Shown piece by piece: positions 37,300 through 48,388 of a stretch of 64,000 nucleotides of DNA. How positions within the stretch are numbered: position 1 is the first letter of the stretch; the number at the start of each line of letters is the position of its first letter. The notes beneath the pieces were generated by a model. That model was not told where the DNA came from. It was given only the letters and a program-made list of their open reading frames with translations, and searched no databases. The DNA comes from Aegilops tauschii subsp. strangulata (Eukaryota > Streptophyta > Magnoliopsida > Poales > Poaceae): contig NC_053039.3 in the NCBI RefSeq assembly GCF_002575655.3, positions 219,189,622-219,253,621 on the forward strand, in the 5' to 3' direction. A program made the translations under genes and the position numbers.

Positions 37300-37841
37300 T
37301 GAACCTTGGTGGGCTCTACCGCTATACCTTCTCCTGATATAACATGTCCAAGGAATCCGACTTCCTTCAACCAAAACTCGCATTTGCTGAACTTGGCATA
37401 CAACTGGTGTTCCCTGAGTTTCGCGAGAACTAAGCGCAAATGCTCTTTGTGCTCCTCCTCATTCTTCGACTATACCATTATATCATCAATGAACACCACA
37501 ACAAACTTATCCAAATATTCCATGAACACTTTGTTCATCATGCTCATGAAGTAGGCAGGGGCGTTAGTCAGTCCAAATGACATGACCGTATATTCATACA
37601 ACCCGTACCGTGTGGTGAATGTTGTCTTTGGTATATCCTTCTCCCGAATCTTCAGCTGGTGATATCCTGATCGCAGATCGATCTTTGAAAACACCTTAGC
37701 TCCTTGCAGTTGGTCAAACAAATCATTGATCATCGGCAGTGGGTATTTGTTCTTGATCGTCACCTCATTTAACGCACGATAATCAACAACCATTCTTAGA
37801 TACTTATCCTTCTTCTCAACCAAAAGCACTGGGCTCCCCAT
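37295..37841 (-). pseudogene. Element D reverse transcriptase
   Basis: Minus-strand frame 37841-37470 contains RT motifs [49 protein letters not shown] and the catalytic FIDD ([10 protein letters not shown]). It ends in TAG at 37470-37472 exactly where a Tyr codon is expected, and the same frame carries on ([20 protein letters not shown]) to the E insertion at 37299. A small indel near 37830 separates it from the gag-pro frame. FIDD replaces the more usual YLDD/YVDD; this variant also occurs in active relatives as far as I know. Confidence 0.85.
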
Positions 37842-39514
37842 GGTGATGAAATCCGTCGAATGTAACCTTTCTCCAATAACTCCTTGATCTGCTTCTTAAT
37901 CTCCTCCAGATCATTTGCGGGCATCCGATAGGGTCTCTTTGATATTGGCCCTGTACCTGGCAATAGCTCTATCAAAAACTCAATGTCTCGATCTGGTGGC
38001 ATGCCTGGTAATTCCTCTGGAAAAACATCCGGGTAATCCTTCACTACAGGCACTTCCTCCTGAACAACTCCCGTGAGGGTATTTACTTGGCTCCTCCTAG
38101 GCGCATGCCTACATACATACTTAATCCTTTTCTTCTCCGGGGTGGTGAGATAAATCGACTTACTAGCACAATCAATGCTTCCTCCATACTTTGACATCCA
38201 GTCCATGCCTAATATCACATCCAATCCTTGTGACTCCAAGATTATTAGGTCGGATGGAAAAACATGGCTACCAATGGTTAAGGGTATCTGGTCGCACCAT
38301 CGACTAGCCATATACTCTGCTCCAGGTGAACTCACTAACAGAGGGGTCCTAAGGGTTTGCGTTGGTAGTTTAAACTTATCCACGAATCCCCTTGATATGT
38401 ATGAATGCGATGCACCAGTATCAAAAAGAACAAGGGCGGTAAAAGACTTAACCAAAAACTTACCTATAACCGCGTCTGGCTGCTCTTCAACCTCCTCCAC
38501 GTTAACGTGGTTCACTTGTCCTTTGTTGAATGGATTGGGCTTCTTCCCGGTGCTCCCATTGCTGTTTCCATTCTTTGCTTCAGGGCACTCCGTGGCATAG
38601 TGTCCAGTCTTCCCGCACTTAAAGCAAGTAATGTGACTTAGATCTCTCTTGGCGGGTGTGGCTGGATCGGGGCGGTTTTGATTATTGTTTGTTCCGTTCC
38701 CAGTCCCATTCTTAGAACCATTGTGGTTATGCGAACTTCCTCCAGTGTGGTTATGACCTCCATGGTTATGAACAAGTCCTCCCGAGTTCGGGGTTAGGCG
38801 AGGCTTCTGCTGAGCTCCTGAGCTATACCTCCCTTGCCCATACTTCCTCTTACGGCTCTCAATTTGCTGCTGCTTCCCTTCAATCATAAGAGCCTTATCT
38901 ACCAACTCCTGGTAGTTGTTGAATGTTGCCACCATCAATTGCATGCTCATCACATCATTCAGCCCTTCCATAAACTTCTCCTGCTTCGCGGCATCTGTGG
39001 CCACATCATCAGGGGCATAGCGAGATAACTTCCTAAACTCATCCACGTACTGAGCCACAATACGGTTCCCCTGGCGTAAGTTGTGAAACTCATGCTTCTT
39101 CATATTCATAGCTCCAGTTGAGACATGGACTGTGCCGAAAGCTTGCTGAAACTGATCCCAAGTGACGTTGGCTATGGGGAAAGTGGTCGTATAATTCTCC
39201 CACCATGAGGTTGCTGGTCCATCCAATTGATGTGCGGCAAAGCGCACCTTCTCAGCATTTGTGCATCCCGCGATGGTCAACTCCCTTCCAATACGGCGTA
39301 GCCAATCATCAGCAACTATAGGCTCGGTGCTACTGGAAAACACCGGCGGCTGCAACCTCAGAAAGCGAGCTAAGTTGTCAACTGGAGGCGAGTTGTTGTT
39401 GTTGTTGTTGTTGCCCTGGTTCTGGACTAGCAATTGCATCAAGGCATTTTGCTGCTGGATCAACTGAGTGAGCTCTGGCGGGAAGGCAAATCCGGTGTCA
39501 CCTCTCGGAGGCAT
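37796..39514 (-). pseudogene. Element D gag-protease (and start of RT)
   Basis: 572 codons from ATG at 39514 (MPPRGDTGFAFPPELTQL). A Gln/Asn-rich N terminus includes a (GTT)n microsatellite giving Asn repeats (39391-39413). The capsid-like core follows (VADDWLRRIGRELTIAGC, FMEGLNDVMSMQLMVATF), then a His/Asn/Gly-rich linker, a CCHC knuckle CFKCGKTGHYATEC near residue 300, protease DTGASHSYIS near 365 and ILGMDWMSKYGG near 440, then FPEELPGMPPDRDIEF entering RT. It ends in a shifted tail after SSPWGAQ. The gag-pro part looks intact; only the join to RT is broken. Confidence 0.88.
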
Positions 39515-39775
39515 CTGGCGGGTTTAGAGGGGGAGAGATTAGAATAGAAAAGGGGTCTAGTGAGAAAGCACTACCCATATGCACATGAGACAAACACAAA
39601 CATTTCACTCAATCAATCAAGCAAGGGCATACAAACGATCTAGAACTATCGTAAAAGTGCTCAACTACTACTATATACATGGGGAAATACTACTAATCAT
39701 TTGGTGGTCATTTAGAAATTTTGATCGGTGGAAGACTCCATGATGTCTGCTCCAGCTTCGTCTTCAAAGTCATCC

Positions 39776-40438
39776 TCACTGGGGTCGGAGTCGGTGTCGT
39801 CGATGATGATGTAGTTCTCCGGGCAAGTGGAATCGTCGTCCTCCCGGCACGGGGTCTCCCATGAATACTCCGATCTTCTTTATCAAGTCGTCATTCTTCT
39901 CCAATAGTGTTGCAATTTCCTCCTCATATCCATCGCGTGTAGACATAAGTTCTTCTTCCAGCTCGATGATCCTTGTCTTCGCCTTCTCCAAATCTATCAT
40001 ATCTGCGCACATCTGGTTCTCCTGGCGTCGAATGTGTTGGTTTAACTCCTGGATGAAAGCTGCAATGGATCTGTCCTTCTTGGTGCTGATCATCTCCCAT
40101 TGCTCATCTCGGCGCCCACATATCTGATAGATAGTGTCCTTAAGATCCTTGTTGTAGACTTCTCCAATGCGTCCCATGGTAATGTGGGCTGCCATGCTCT
40201 TGCCTAGACTCCAGGTGGGTGCTTCAAAAGAAAATTATATGGGCTTAGTGGTTGGCGAGAACGTCCTTCCTGGAAATTGAACTTGAATCATCCAGCGCTC
40301 CTCTTCTGGTAAAGTGGTGTTGTAAGTCCCGGTGAAGCTTGGTATTCCGATGTTCAGGTAATTAGTGACTTCCTTCAAGTGACGTCCAAAGGGTGTGTCT
40401 TCATCCGGTTGTGCAAACTTGTTCCTTGAAGCTGCCAT
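39776..40438 (-). pseudogene. Element D extra ORF upstream of gag
   Basis: Minus strand, between PBS and gag and in the same sense. Frame 40438-40235 (MAASRNKFAQPDEDTPFGRH) ends at TAA, but the same reading clearly continues (FSFEAPTWSLGKS) into frame 40195-39776, which has a coiled-coil-like segment (RQENQMCADMIDLEKAKTRI, ELEEELMSTRDGYEEEIATL). Together they make about 220 codons with one nonsense change. This is neither gag nor pol. I recognise it as a recurring extra ORF in grass chromoviruses, with function unknown to me. Confidence 0.65.
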
Positions 40439-40530
40439 CCTAAGAGTAGAAAATGGAGAGGAGTCAGAAATGAGTAGAGAAGAGTGACCTATGGGTTTAT
40501 CTTAGTGGTTGTGTCCTACACTCAGCGTGT

Positions 40531-40542
40531 GCTCTGATACCA
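40531..40542 (-). other. Element D primer-binding site
   Basis: TGGTATCAGAGC on the minus strand, three bases inside from the 5' LTR; initiator-Met type. Confidence 0.88.
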
Positions 40543-40545
40543 TCT

Positions 40546-43286
40546 TGTAGCGACCCGACCTCAAACGGTCAAGTCTCTGTGCTTCAGTGTCATCCCTGGA
40601 TCGGTAATGCTGACACACACAGTACTCGAAGGATTTATGACAGAGTAGCAATCACACACTTATTACATCGAATGTCTCAAAAGAGAACTTATTACAATAA
40701 ATATGGCCTGAGGCCATCTAATACGATAACAGCGGAAGGCTTGGAAGCTAAAGTGAGTCCATCAACTCCAACGGCATAGCTGAGCTGCACTGCAACGACC
40801 TAACGAACCTTACTCCTCGTCTGAAAAGTCTGCAACATAATACGTTGCAACCCGAAAATGGGTCAGCACATGGAATATGCTGGCAATATAACACAGTATA
40901 GCAAGAACAGAATAATGCTATCACTACATGCATATTTGGCTGGTGGAAAGCCCTATGGTTATAGTTTTTGCGAAAAGCCAATTTTCCCCTACAACAAAGG
41001 AATAAGCTTTATTTTAACTATCATGGTAGTTGAAACATCATTGAGAAGGTTCCTCCAACTCAATCCCAATTAAAGTAATTATCAACCCAACAATATTAAT
41101 TTAGAGTGATGAGATACTTAGGATACTCCAAGTAATAGATACTCAAGATTGTCCATAACCGGGGACACGGCTAACCATGATTAGATTGTACACTCTGCAG
41201 AGGTTTGCGCACTTTTCCCCACAAGACTCGATCTCCTCCATTGGATTTCTCACACTACAAGGTGTTTGAGAACCGGATGACGGAGACATAGTCTTTCAGA
41301 AGCATTAACTCTTTACTTCGGGCAGACCATACCAAACCTACATCCATCTACCTGCTGATCCACCTCTTCAAGAGCTCATGCAACTTACTCAACTATGCTA
41401 GAGCCCATAATAGCTTGTGGCTGCACACGGAAGTTTCTAGCATGAAAATATCTTAGTTCCCTTTGAGTCTGGGTGGCGGACCTTAGGATGATCACACGGG
41501 TACTCCGGGATATCCTAGGACAACACTGGATTCTCCAGGTGCCCGACAAGCAATCCACCCAGTTGTGTATTAAAGTTGCCACCTTAAGTTGAACCATTAA
41601 TTAACAATCTCACATCTGTCATGGATACACTCAATCCCAATCCACGTCTACGAGCATAGCATAGCAATATAAGCAATACGTAGAAGTAACTCCCCAGGTT
41701 AGAATATAATAGGACAATAGGTTCTACCTCATCAACTACTTCCCAACCCACATGTTAATCACATCCTAATCATGCAGTGTTTGAGGATTGGAACTAATGC
41801 ATAAAAACTGGTTATTAAAAGAGTATGATCAATGTGTTACTTGCCTTGCTGACGATCCGCAAAACCTAGGGACTCGTAGTAGCATGCTTCGCACTCCGGA
41901 AATTCTATCACAAACGAACAACAGCATACATAAGCAATCAAGCAAAGAAGCACGGGTAAATCTCAAATAAGAAGAACTAACCAGAAAGTTCAACTTAAGA
42001 ACTCTGGTTCGCAAAAAGAATCAAATCAAACGGAGCAAGAAAACTCGAACTGCGAAAGAAACAAGATCCGTTTACTAATCTGGACTAAAGTCAAATTTTA
42101 TAGCACCAAAATCTTGTTCAAGTTGATTAAACAGAAAGAGGGTTTCGAGACGAAGATCTAGGCGCTTGAATCGCCTCATTCTGATAAACGAGCGAAAAGA
42201 TAAACTGAAACGAAAATCGGATCAGAGATCGCGATCGAAAATAATCGCGGAAAATCCGAGAAAAAGAAAAACTGACGAATAGGCTAACGAACGTACGTTC
42301 GTTGTCTGTAACTAACGAGTGAAAACTGTTCGTTAAAACAAATGTACGGACGAACGTCCGCTAAACAAACTAAACCGAGAAAACAGGCGAACCGATCTAA
42401 AAAACGAACTAGGTTTTTTTTTTAAAACGGATCGGTTTTATAATAAACCGAATGGCGGCAGCGGCGGCGTGTACCTCCGGCGAGGCGGGGTTGCGGCGGC
42501 GGGGTGCGTGGGGCGGCGCAGGCGGCAACGGCGGCGGCGGCGCGGGGCAAGGGCGGCGGCAGCGGCAGCGCTGCGGGGCGGGGCGAGGCAGGCGGCGGGG
42601 TTGGTAGTGGTGGGTGTCCGGGGGCGGGGTATTTAATGAGGGGGCTGCTTGGGGGAGGGGGCAAGGCGGCGCGGGGAGGAGGAGTCCCGGCCGGACTCGG
42701 CTAGCGGCGGCGGCGCTCGCGGTCTCCAGGTCGGAGACGAGGCGCGGGGCGGTTGGGCCGGCTCGGCTGGGCTTTGGCCCAGTCGGGCGCTGAAACTTTT
42801 TTTTAATAATTCCGCCGAAACTTAAATAAATCCGAGAAAATAAAAAAATCTAAAAATGCCAAAACAAATTTTCTCTGTCTAAATAAAATATTTAGAACGA
42901 GATGAACATTTTCTTGGCCCTAAAATGCAACTTTGAAAAACGTGCAATTTTTCTAATGCAAATAAATAGCAATAAACTCCGAATAAAATCAAATATTTGA
43001 TTTTAATATTTTTTCCCCCAATATTTCATTTATCTTGGAGAGGTCATATTATCTGCTCTCATTTATTTTAATATGAAATATTTTCAAAGAGAAAAATAAT
43101 TAAAATCAAAATCCTCGTTTCAATATTTGATAAAATTCAAATATGAAAACAGGGAAATCCCCAACTCTCTCCGAGGGTCCTTGAGTTGCTTAGGATTTCG
43201 AGGATCGTTAAACGAGATGCAATAAAATATGATATGCATGAATGATCTATGTATAATATTCAAAATTGAAAATTTGGGATGTTACA
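40546..43286 (-). repeat. Element D 5' LTR (2741 bp), shared with a second copy
   Basis: Matches 20675-23411 end to end. On the element strand it is followed by PBS and gag, so it works as the 5' LTR. Upstream of it, 43287-43438, lies the polypurine tract and 3' interior of a further copy, so it was also that copy's 3' LTR. A minus-strand TATTTAA-type box is at 42630-42637 in the same relative place as in the other LTR. Confidence 0.9.
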
Positions 43287-43438
43287 AACCTATCCCCCCT
43301 TAAGATGAATCTCGCCCTCGAGATTCGGGTTGGCTAGAAAATAGGTGTGGGTGGTCTTGCGAAGATCATCCTCTCGTTCCCAGGTGGCTTCATCCTCGGT
43401 ATGGTGGCCCCACTGAACTTTGCAAAACTTGATAACCT
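43287..43438 (-). pseudogene. Second D copy: remnant of 3' interior
   Basis: Near-identical to 23412-23564: polypurine tract, chromodomain tail (QWGHHTEDEATWEREDDL) and stop region. One base is lost relative to the first copy, shifting the C terminus. It is cut off at 43438 where the filler and element G begin. Confidence 0.85.
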
Positions 43439-43447
43439 CGGTATGGT

Positions 43448-44599
43448 TACCGACCTTACACGTACTCTTACGTGAGACAGGTTCCACCGACTGACTTGCA
43501 CTTGATGCATAAGGTGGCTAGCGGGTGTATGTCTCTCCCACTTTAGTCGGATCGGATTCGATGAAGAGGGTCCTTATGAAGGGTAAATAGCAATTGGCAT
43601 ATCACCGTTGTGGCTTTTGCGTAGGTAAGAAACGTTCTTGCTAGAAACCCATAACAGCCACGTAAAACATGCAACAACAATTAGAGGACGTCTAACTTGT
43701 TTTTGTAGGGTATGCTATGTGATGTGATATGGCCAAAAGGATGTGATGAATTATATATGTGATGTATGAGATTGATCATGTTCTTGTAATAGGAATCACG
43801 ACTTGCATGTCGATGAGTATGACAACCGGCAGGAGCCATAGGAGTTGTCTTAATTTATTGTATGACCTGCGTGTCAATGAAAACACCATGTAATTACTTT
43901 ACTTTATTGCTAACCGTTAGCCATAATAGTAGAAGTAATAGTTGGCGAGACAACTTCATGAAGACACGATGATGGAGATCATGATGATAGAGATCATGGT
44001 GTCATGCCGGTGACGAAGGTGATCATGCCGCGCCTCGAAGATGGAGATCAAAGGCGCAAGATGATATTGGCCATATCATGTCACTTTATGATTTGCATGT
44101 GATGTTTGTCATGTTTACATCTTATTTGCTTAGAACGACGGTAGCATAAATAAGATGATCCCTCACTAAAAATTTCAAGAGACGTGTTCCCCCTAACTGT
44201 GCACCGTTGCGAAGGTTCGTTGTTTCGAAGCACCACGTGATGATCGGGTGTGATAGATTCTAACGTTCGCATACAACGGGTGTAAGCCAGATTTACACAT
44301 GCGAAACACTTAGGTTGACTTGACGAGCCTAGCATGTACAGACATGGCCTCGGAACACAAGAGACCGAAAGGTCGAACATGAGTCGTATAGTAGATACGA
44401 TCAACATGGAGATGTTCACCGATGATGACTAGTCCGTCTCACGTGATGATCGGACACGGCCTAGTTGACTCGGATCATGTATCACTTAGATGACTAGAGG
44501 GATGTCTATCTGAGTGGGAGTTCATTAAATAATTAGATGAACTTAATTATCATGAACATAGTCAAAAGGTCTTTGCAAATTATGTCGTAGCTTACGCTT
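43448..44599 (+). other. Element G untranslated leader
   Basis: Collinear with 63256-64000 of element I, including the region around GATGTATGAGATTGATCATG and the direct 'gatggagatcatgatgat' repeats near 43971. No coding signal. Confidence 0.75.
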
Positions 44600-45420
44600 T
44601 AGTTCTACTGTTTAAGATATGTTCCTAGAGAAAATTTAGTTGAAAGTTGATAGTAGCAATTATGCGGACTGGGTCCGTAAACTGAGGATTGTCCTCATTG
44701 CTGCACAGAAGGCTTATGTCCTTAATGCACCGCTCGGTGTGCTGAACCTCGAGCGTCGTTTGTGGATGTTGCGAACATCTGACATACACGTTTTGATGAC
44801 TACGTGATAGTTCAGTGCGTAATGTTGAACGGTTTAGAATTGAGGCACCGAAGACATTTTGAAACGTCGCGGAACATATGAGATGTTCCAAGAGCTGAAA
44901 TTGGGATTTTAGGCTCGTGCCCACGTCAAGAGGTATGAGACCTCTGACAAGTTTCTTAAGCCTGCAAACTAAGGGAGAAAAGCTCAATCGTTGAGCATGT
45001 GCTCAGATTGTCTGAGTACTACAATCGCTTGAATCGAGTGGGAGTTAATCTTCCAGATGAGATAGTGATGGTTCTCCATAGTCACTGCCACCAAGCTACT
45101 GGAGCTTCGTGATGAACTATAACATATCAGGGATAGACATGATGATCCTTGAGCAACTCGCGATGTTTGACACCGCGAAAGTAGAAATCAAGTAGGAGCA
45201 TCAATTGTTGATGGTTAGTAAAACCACTAGTTTCAAGAAGGGCAAGGGAAAGAAGGGATACTTCATGAAACGGCAAATCAGTTGCTGCTCTAGTGAAGAA
45301 ACCCAAGGTTGAACCCAAACCCGAGACTAAGTGCTTCTGTAATGAGGGGAACGGTCACTGAAGCAGAACTACCCTAGATATTTGGTAGATGAGAAGGGAG
45401 GCAAGGTCGACAGAAGTATA
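44600..45420 (+). pseudogene. Element G gag remnant
   Basis: Copia gag pieces in several frames: NYADWVRKLRIVLIAAQKAY near 44665-44725, and a damaged zinc knuckle (KCFCNEGNGH, then a stop) near 45329-45365 where a CCHC motif belongs. Stops and frame changes are frequent and no frame exceeds about 70 codons. Confidence 0.7.
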
Positions 45421-46630
45421 TTGGATATACATTATATTAATGTGTACTTTACTAGTACTCCTAGTAGCACCAGGGTATTAGATACCGGTTCGGTTGCTAA
45501 GTGTTGGTAACTCGAAATAAAAGGCTATGGAATAAACGGAGACTAGCTAAAGGTGAGATGACGATATGTGTTGGAAGTGTTTCCAAGGTTGATGTGATCA
45601 AGCATCGCATGCTCCCTCTACCATCGAGATTGGTGTTAAACCTAAATAATTGTTATTTGGTGTTTGCGTTGAGCATAGACATGATTGGATTATGTTTATC
45701 GCAAATACGGTTATTCATTTAAGGAGAATAATGGTTACTCTGTCTATTTGAATAATACCTTCAATGGTCTTGCACCTAAAATGAATGGTTTATTGAATCT
45801 CGATCGTAGTGATACACATGTTCATGCCAAAAGATATAAGATAGTAATGATAGTACCACATACTTGTGGCACTGCCGCTTGAGTCATATTGGTATAAAAC
45901 GCATGAAGAAGCTCCATGTTGATGGATCTTTGGACTCACTCATTTTTGAAAAGATTGAGACATGCGAACCATGTCTATTAATATATATGCATGAAGAAAG
46001 TCCATGCAGATGGATCGTTTGGACTCACTTGATTTTGAATCACTTGAGACATGCAAATCATACCACATGGGCAAGATGACTGAAAGGCCTCGTTTTCAGT
46101 AAGATGGAACAAGAAAGCAACTTGTTGGAAGGAATGCATTTTGATGTGTGCAGTCCAATGAGTGCTGAGGCATGCAGTGGATATCGTAATGTTCTTGCTT
46201 CACAGATGATTTGAGTAGATGCTGAGTATATTTACTTGATGAAACACAAGTATGAATTATTGAAAGGTTCAAGTAATTTCAGAGTGAAGTTGAAGATCGT
46301 CGTGACAAGAGGATAAAATGTCTGTGATATGATCATAGAGATGAATATCTGAGTTATGAGTTTGGCACACAATTAAGAAATTGTGGAAATTGTTTCACGA
46401 CTAATACCGCCTGGAACACCATAGTGTGATGGTGTGTCCGAACATCATAACTGCACCCTATTGGAAGGTGCATACCATGATGTCTCTTATCGAATTACAC
46501 TATCGTTTATGGGTTAGGCATTAGAGACAACCGCATTCACTTTAAATAGGGCACCACGCAATTCCGTTGAGACGACACCATATGAACTATGGTTTAGAGA
46601 AACCTAACCTGTCGTTTCTTAAAAGTTTGG
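45421..46630 (+). pseudogene. Element G protease-integrase remnant
   Basis: The protease active-site trace LDTGSVAK is near 45478-45500. The pre-integrase zinc region WHCRLSHIGIKRMKKLHVDG is at 45865-45925. Traces of the integrase core (the CSPMSAEACSGYRNVLA type string near 46150-46200, then TDDLSR degraded) follow. A partial duplication of the 'catgcgaaccatgt' segment appears near 45960 and 46050. Heavily mutated. Confidence 0.65.
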
Positions 46631-48377
46631 GGCTGCGATGCTTATGTGAAAAAGTTTCAGGCTGATAAGCTCGAACCCAAAGTGGATAAATGTATCTTCA
46701 TAGAATACCCAAAACAGTTGGGTATACCTCCTATTTCAGATCTGGAAGCAAAAGTGATTGTTTCTAGAAACGGGTCCTTTCTCGAGGAAGAGTTTCTCTC
46801 GAAAGAATTGAGTGGGAGGATGGTGGAGACTTGATGAGGTTATTGAACCGTCACTTCAACTAGTGTGTAGCAGGGCACAAGAAGTTGTTCTTGTGGCACC
46901 TACACCAATTGAAGTGGAAGCTTATGACAGTGATCATGAAACTTCGGATCAAGTCACTACCAAACCTCGTAGGACGACAAGGATGCGTACTACCTCAGAG
47001 TGGTACGTAATCCTGTCTTGGAAGTCATGTTGCTAGACAACAATGAACCTACGAGCTATGGAGAAACGATGGTGGGCCCAGATTCCGACGAATGGCTCGA
47101 GGCCATAACATCCGAGAGAGGATCCATGTATAAAACAAAGTATAGACTTTGGAAGAACTACTTGATGGTCGTAAGGCTGTTGGGTGCAGATGGATTTTAA
47201 AAGGAAGACGGACAATGATGGTAAGTGTCACCATTAAGAAAGCTCGACTTGTCGTTAAGATGTTTTCCGACAAGTTCAATGAGTTGACTACGATGAGATT
47301 TTCTCACTCATAGCGATGCTAAGAGTCTGTTGGAATTATATTACCAGTTACTGCATTATTTATGAAATCTTGCAGATAGGATGCCAAAAAACATTGTTTC
47401 CTCGACGATTTTCTTGAGGAAAGGTTGTATGTGATACAACCAGAAGGTTTTGTCAATCCTGAAAGATGCTAACAAGTATGCAAAGCTCCAGCAATCCTTC
47501 TAAGGACCGGAGTAAGCATCTCGGAGTTGGAATGTACGCTTTGATGAGATGATCAAAGATTTTGGGTTTATACAAAGTATATGAGAAACTTGTATTTCCA
47601 AAGAAGTGAGTGGGAGCACTATAGAATTTTTGATGAGTATATGTTGTTAACATATTGTTGATCAGAAATGATGTAGAAATTCTGGAAAACCTGGATTAAG
47701 CTACTTGAACATTGAGCATCAAGATCTATAAGGATAGATCAAAAACGCTTAATAATACTTTCAAATGGATACATACCGTGACAAGATTTTGAAGGAGTTC
47801 AAAATAGATCAGCAAAGAAGGAGTTCTTGGCTGTGTTACAAGGTGTGAGTATTGAGTAAGACTCAAGACCTGACCACGGCAGAAGAGAGAGAAAGGACGA
47901 AGGTCGTCCCCTATGCTTAAGACGTAGGCTCTACAGTATGTTATGCTGTGTACCGCACCTGAAGTGTGCCTTGCCATGAGTTAGTCAAGGGGTACAATAG
48001 TGATCCAGGAATGGATCACATGATAGCGGTCAAACTTATCCTTAGTAACTAGTGGACTAAGGAATTTTCTCGATTATGGAGGTGGTAAAAGAGTTCGTCG
48101 TAAAGGGTTACGTCGATGCAAATTTGACACTAATCCGGATGACTCTGAGTAGTAAACCGGATTCGTATAGTAGAGCAGTTATTTGGAATAGCTCCAAGTA
48201 GCGCGTGGTAGCTGCATCTACAAGATGACATAGAGATTTGTAAAGCACACACGGATCTGAAAGGTTCAGACCCGTTGACTAATAACCTCTCTCACAAGCG
48301 AGATATGAACAAACCCCATGGGTGTTGGATTCATTACAATCACATAGTGATGTGAACTAGATTATTAACTCTAGTGC
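46631..48377 (+). pseudogene. Element G reverse transcriptase-RNase H remnant
   Basis: Traces: KFQADKLEPKVDKCIFIEYP (46649-46708) before RT; GPDSDEWLEAITSERGSM near 47078-47130; ARLVVKMF near 47245; and an RNase H trace GYVDANLTLIRMTLS near 48108-48150 (copia type YVDADF...). Frames of 60-75 codons are all that remain. The order INT before RT confirms Ty1/copia. Confidence 0.7.
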
Positions 48378-48388
48378 AACTGGGAGAC
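48378..48388 (+). other. Element G polypurine tract
   Basis: AACTGGGAGAC directly before the 3' LTR, a variant of the usual GTGGGAGA-type tract of these elements. Confidence 0.7.

Larger units (their letters stand above)
20675..43438 (-). mobile_element. Element D: Tekay-like chromovirus with partial tandem copy
   Basis: Minus-strand element. On the + coordinates: LTR (20675-23411), interior (23412-40545), LTR (40546-43286), then another 152 bp of the interior's 3' end (43287-43438). It inserted in F's interior at 20674/20675; the right-hand target duplication is lost. Coding order on the minus strand is extra ORF, gag, protease, RT, RNase H, integrase and chromodomain, with element E splitting RT from RNase H. 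Confidence 0.85.
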
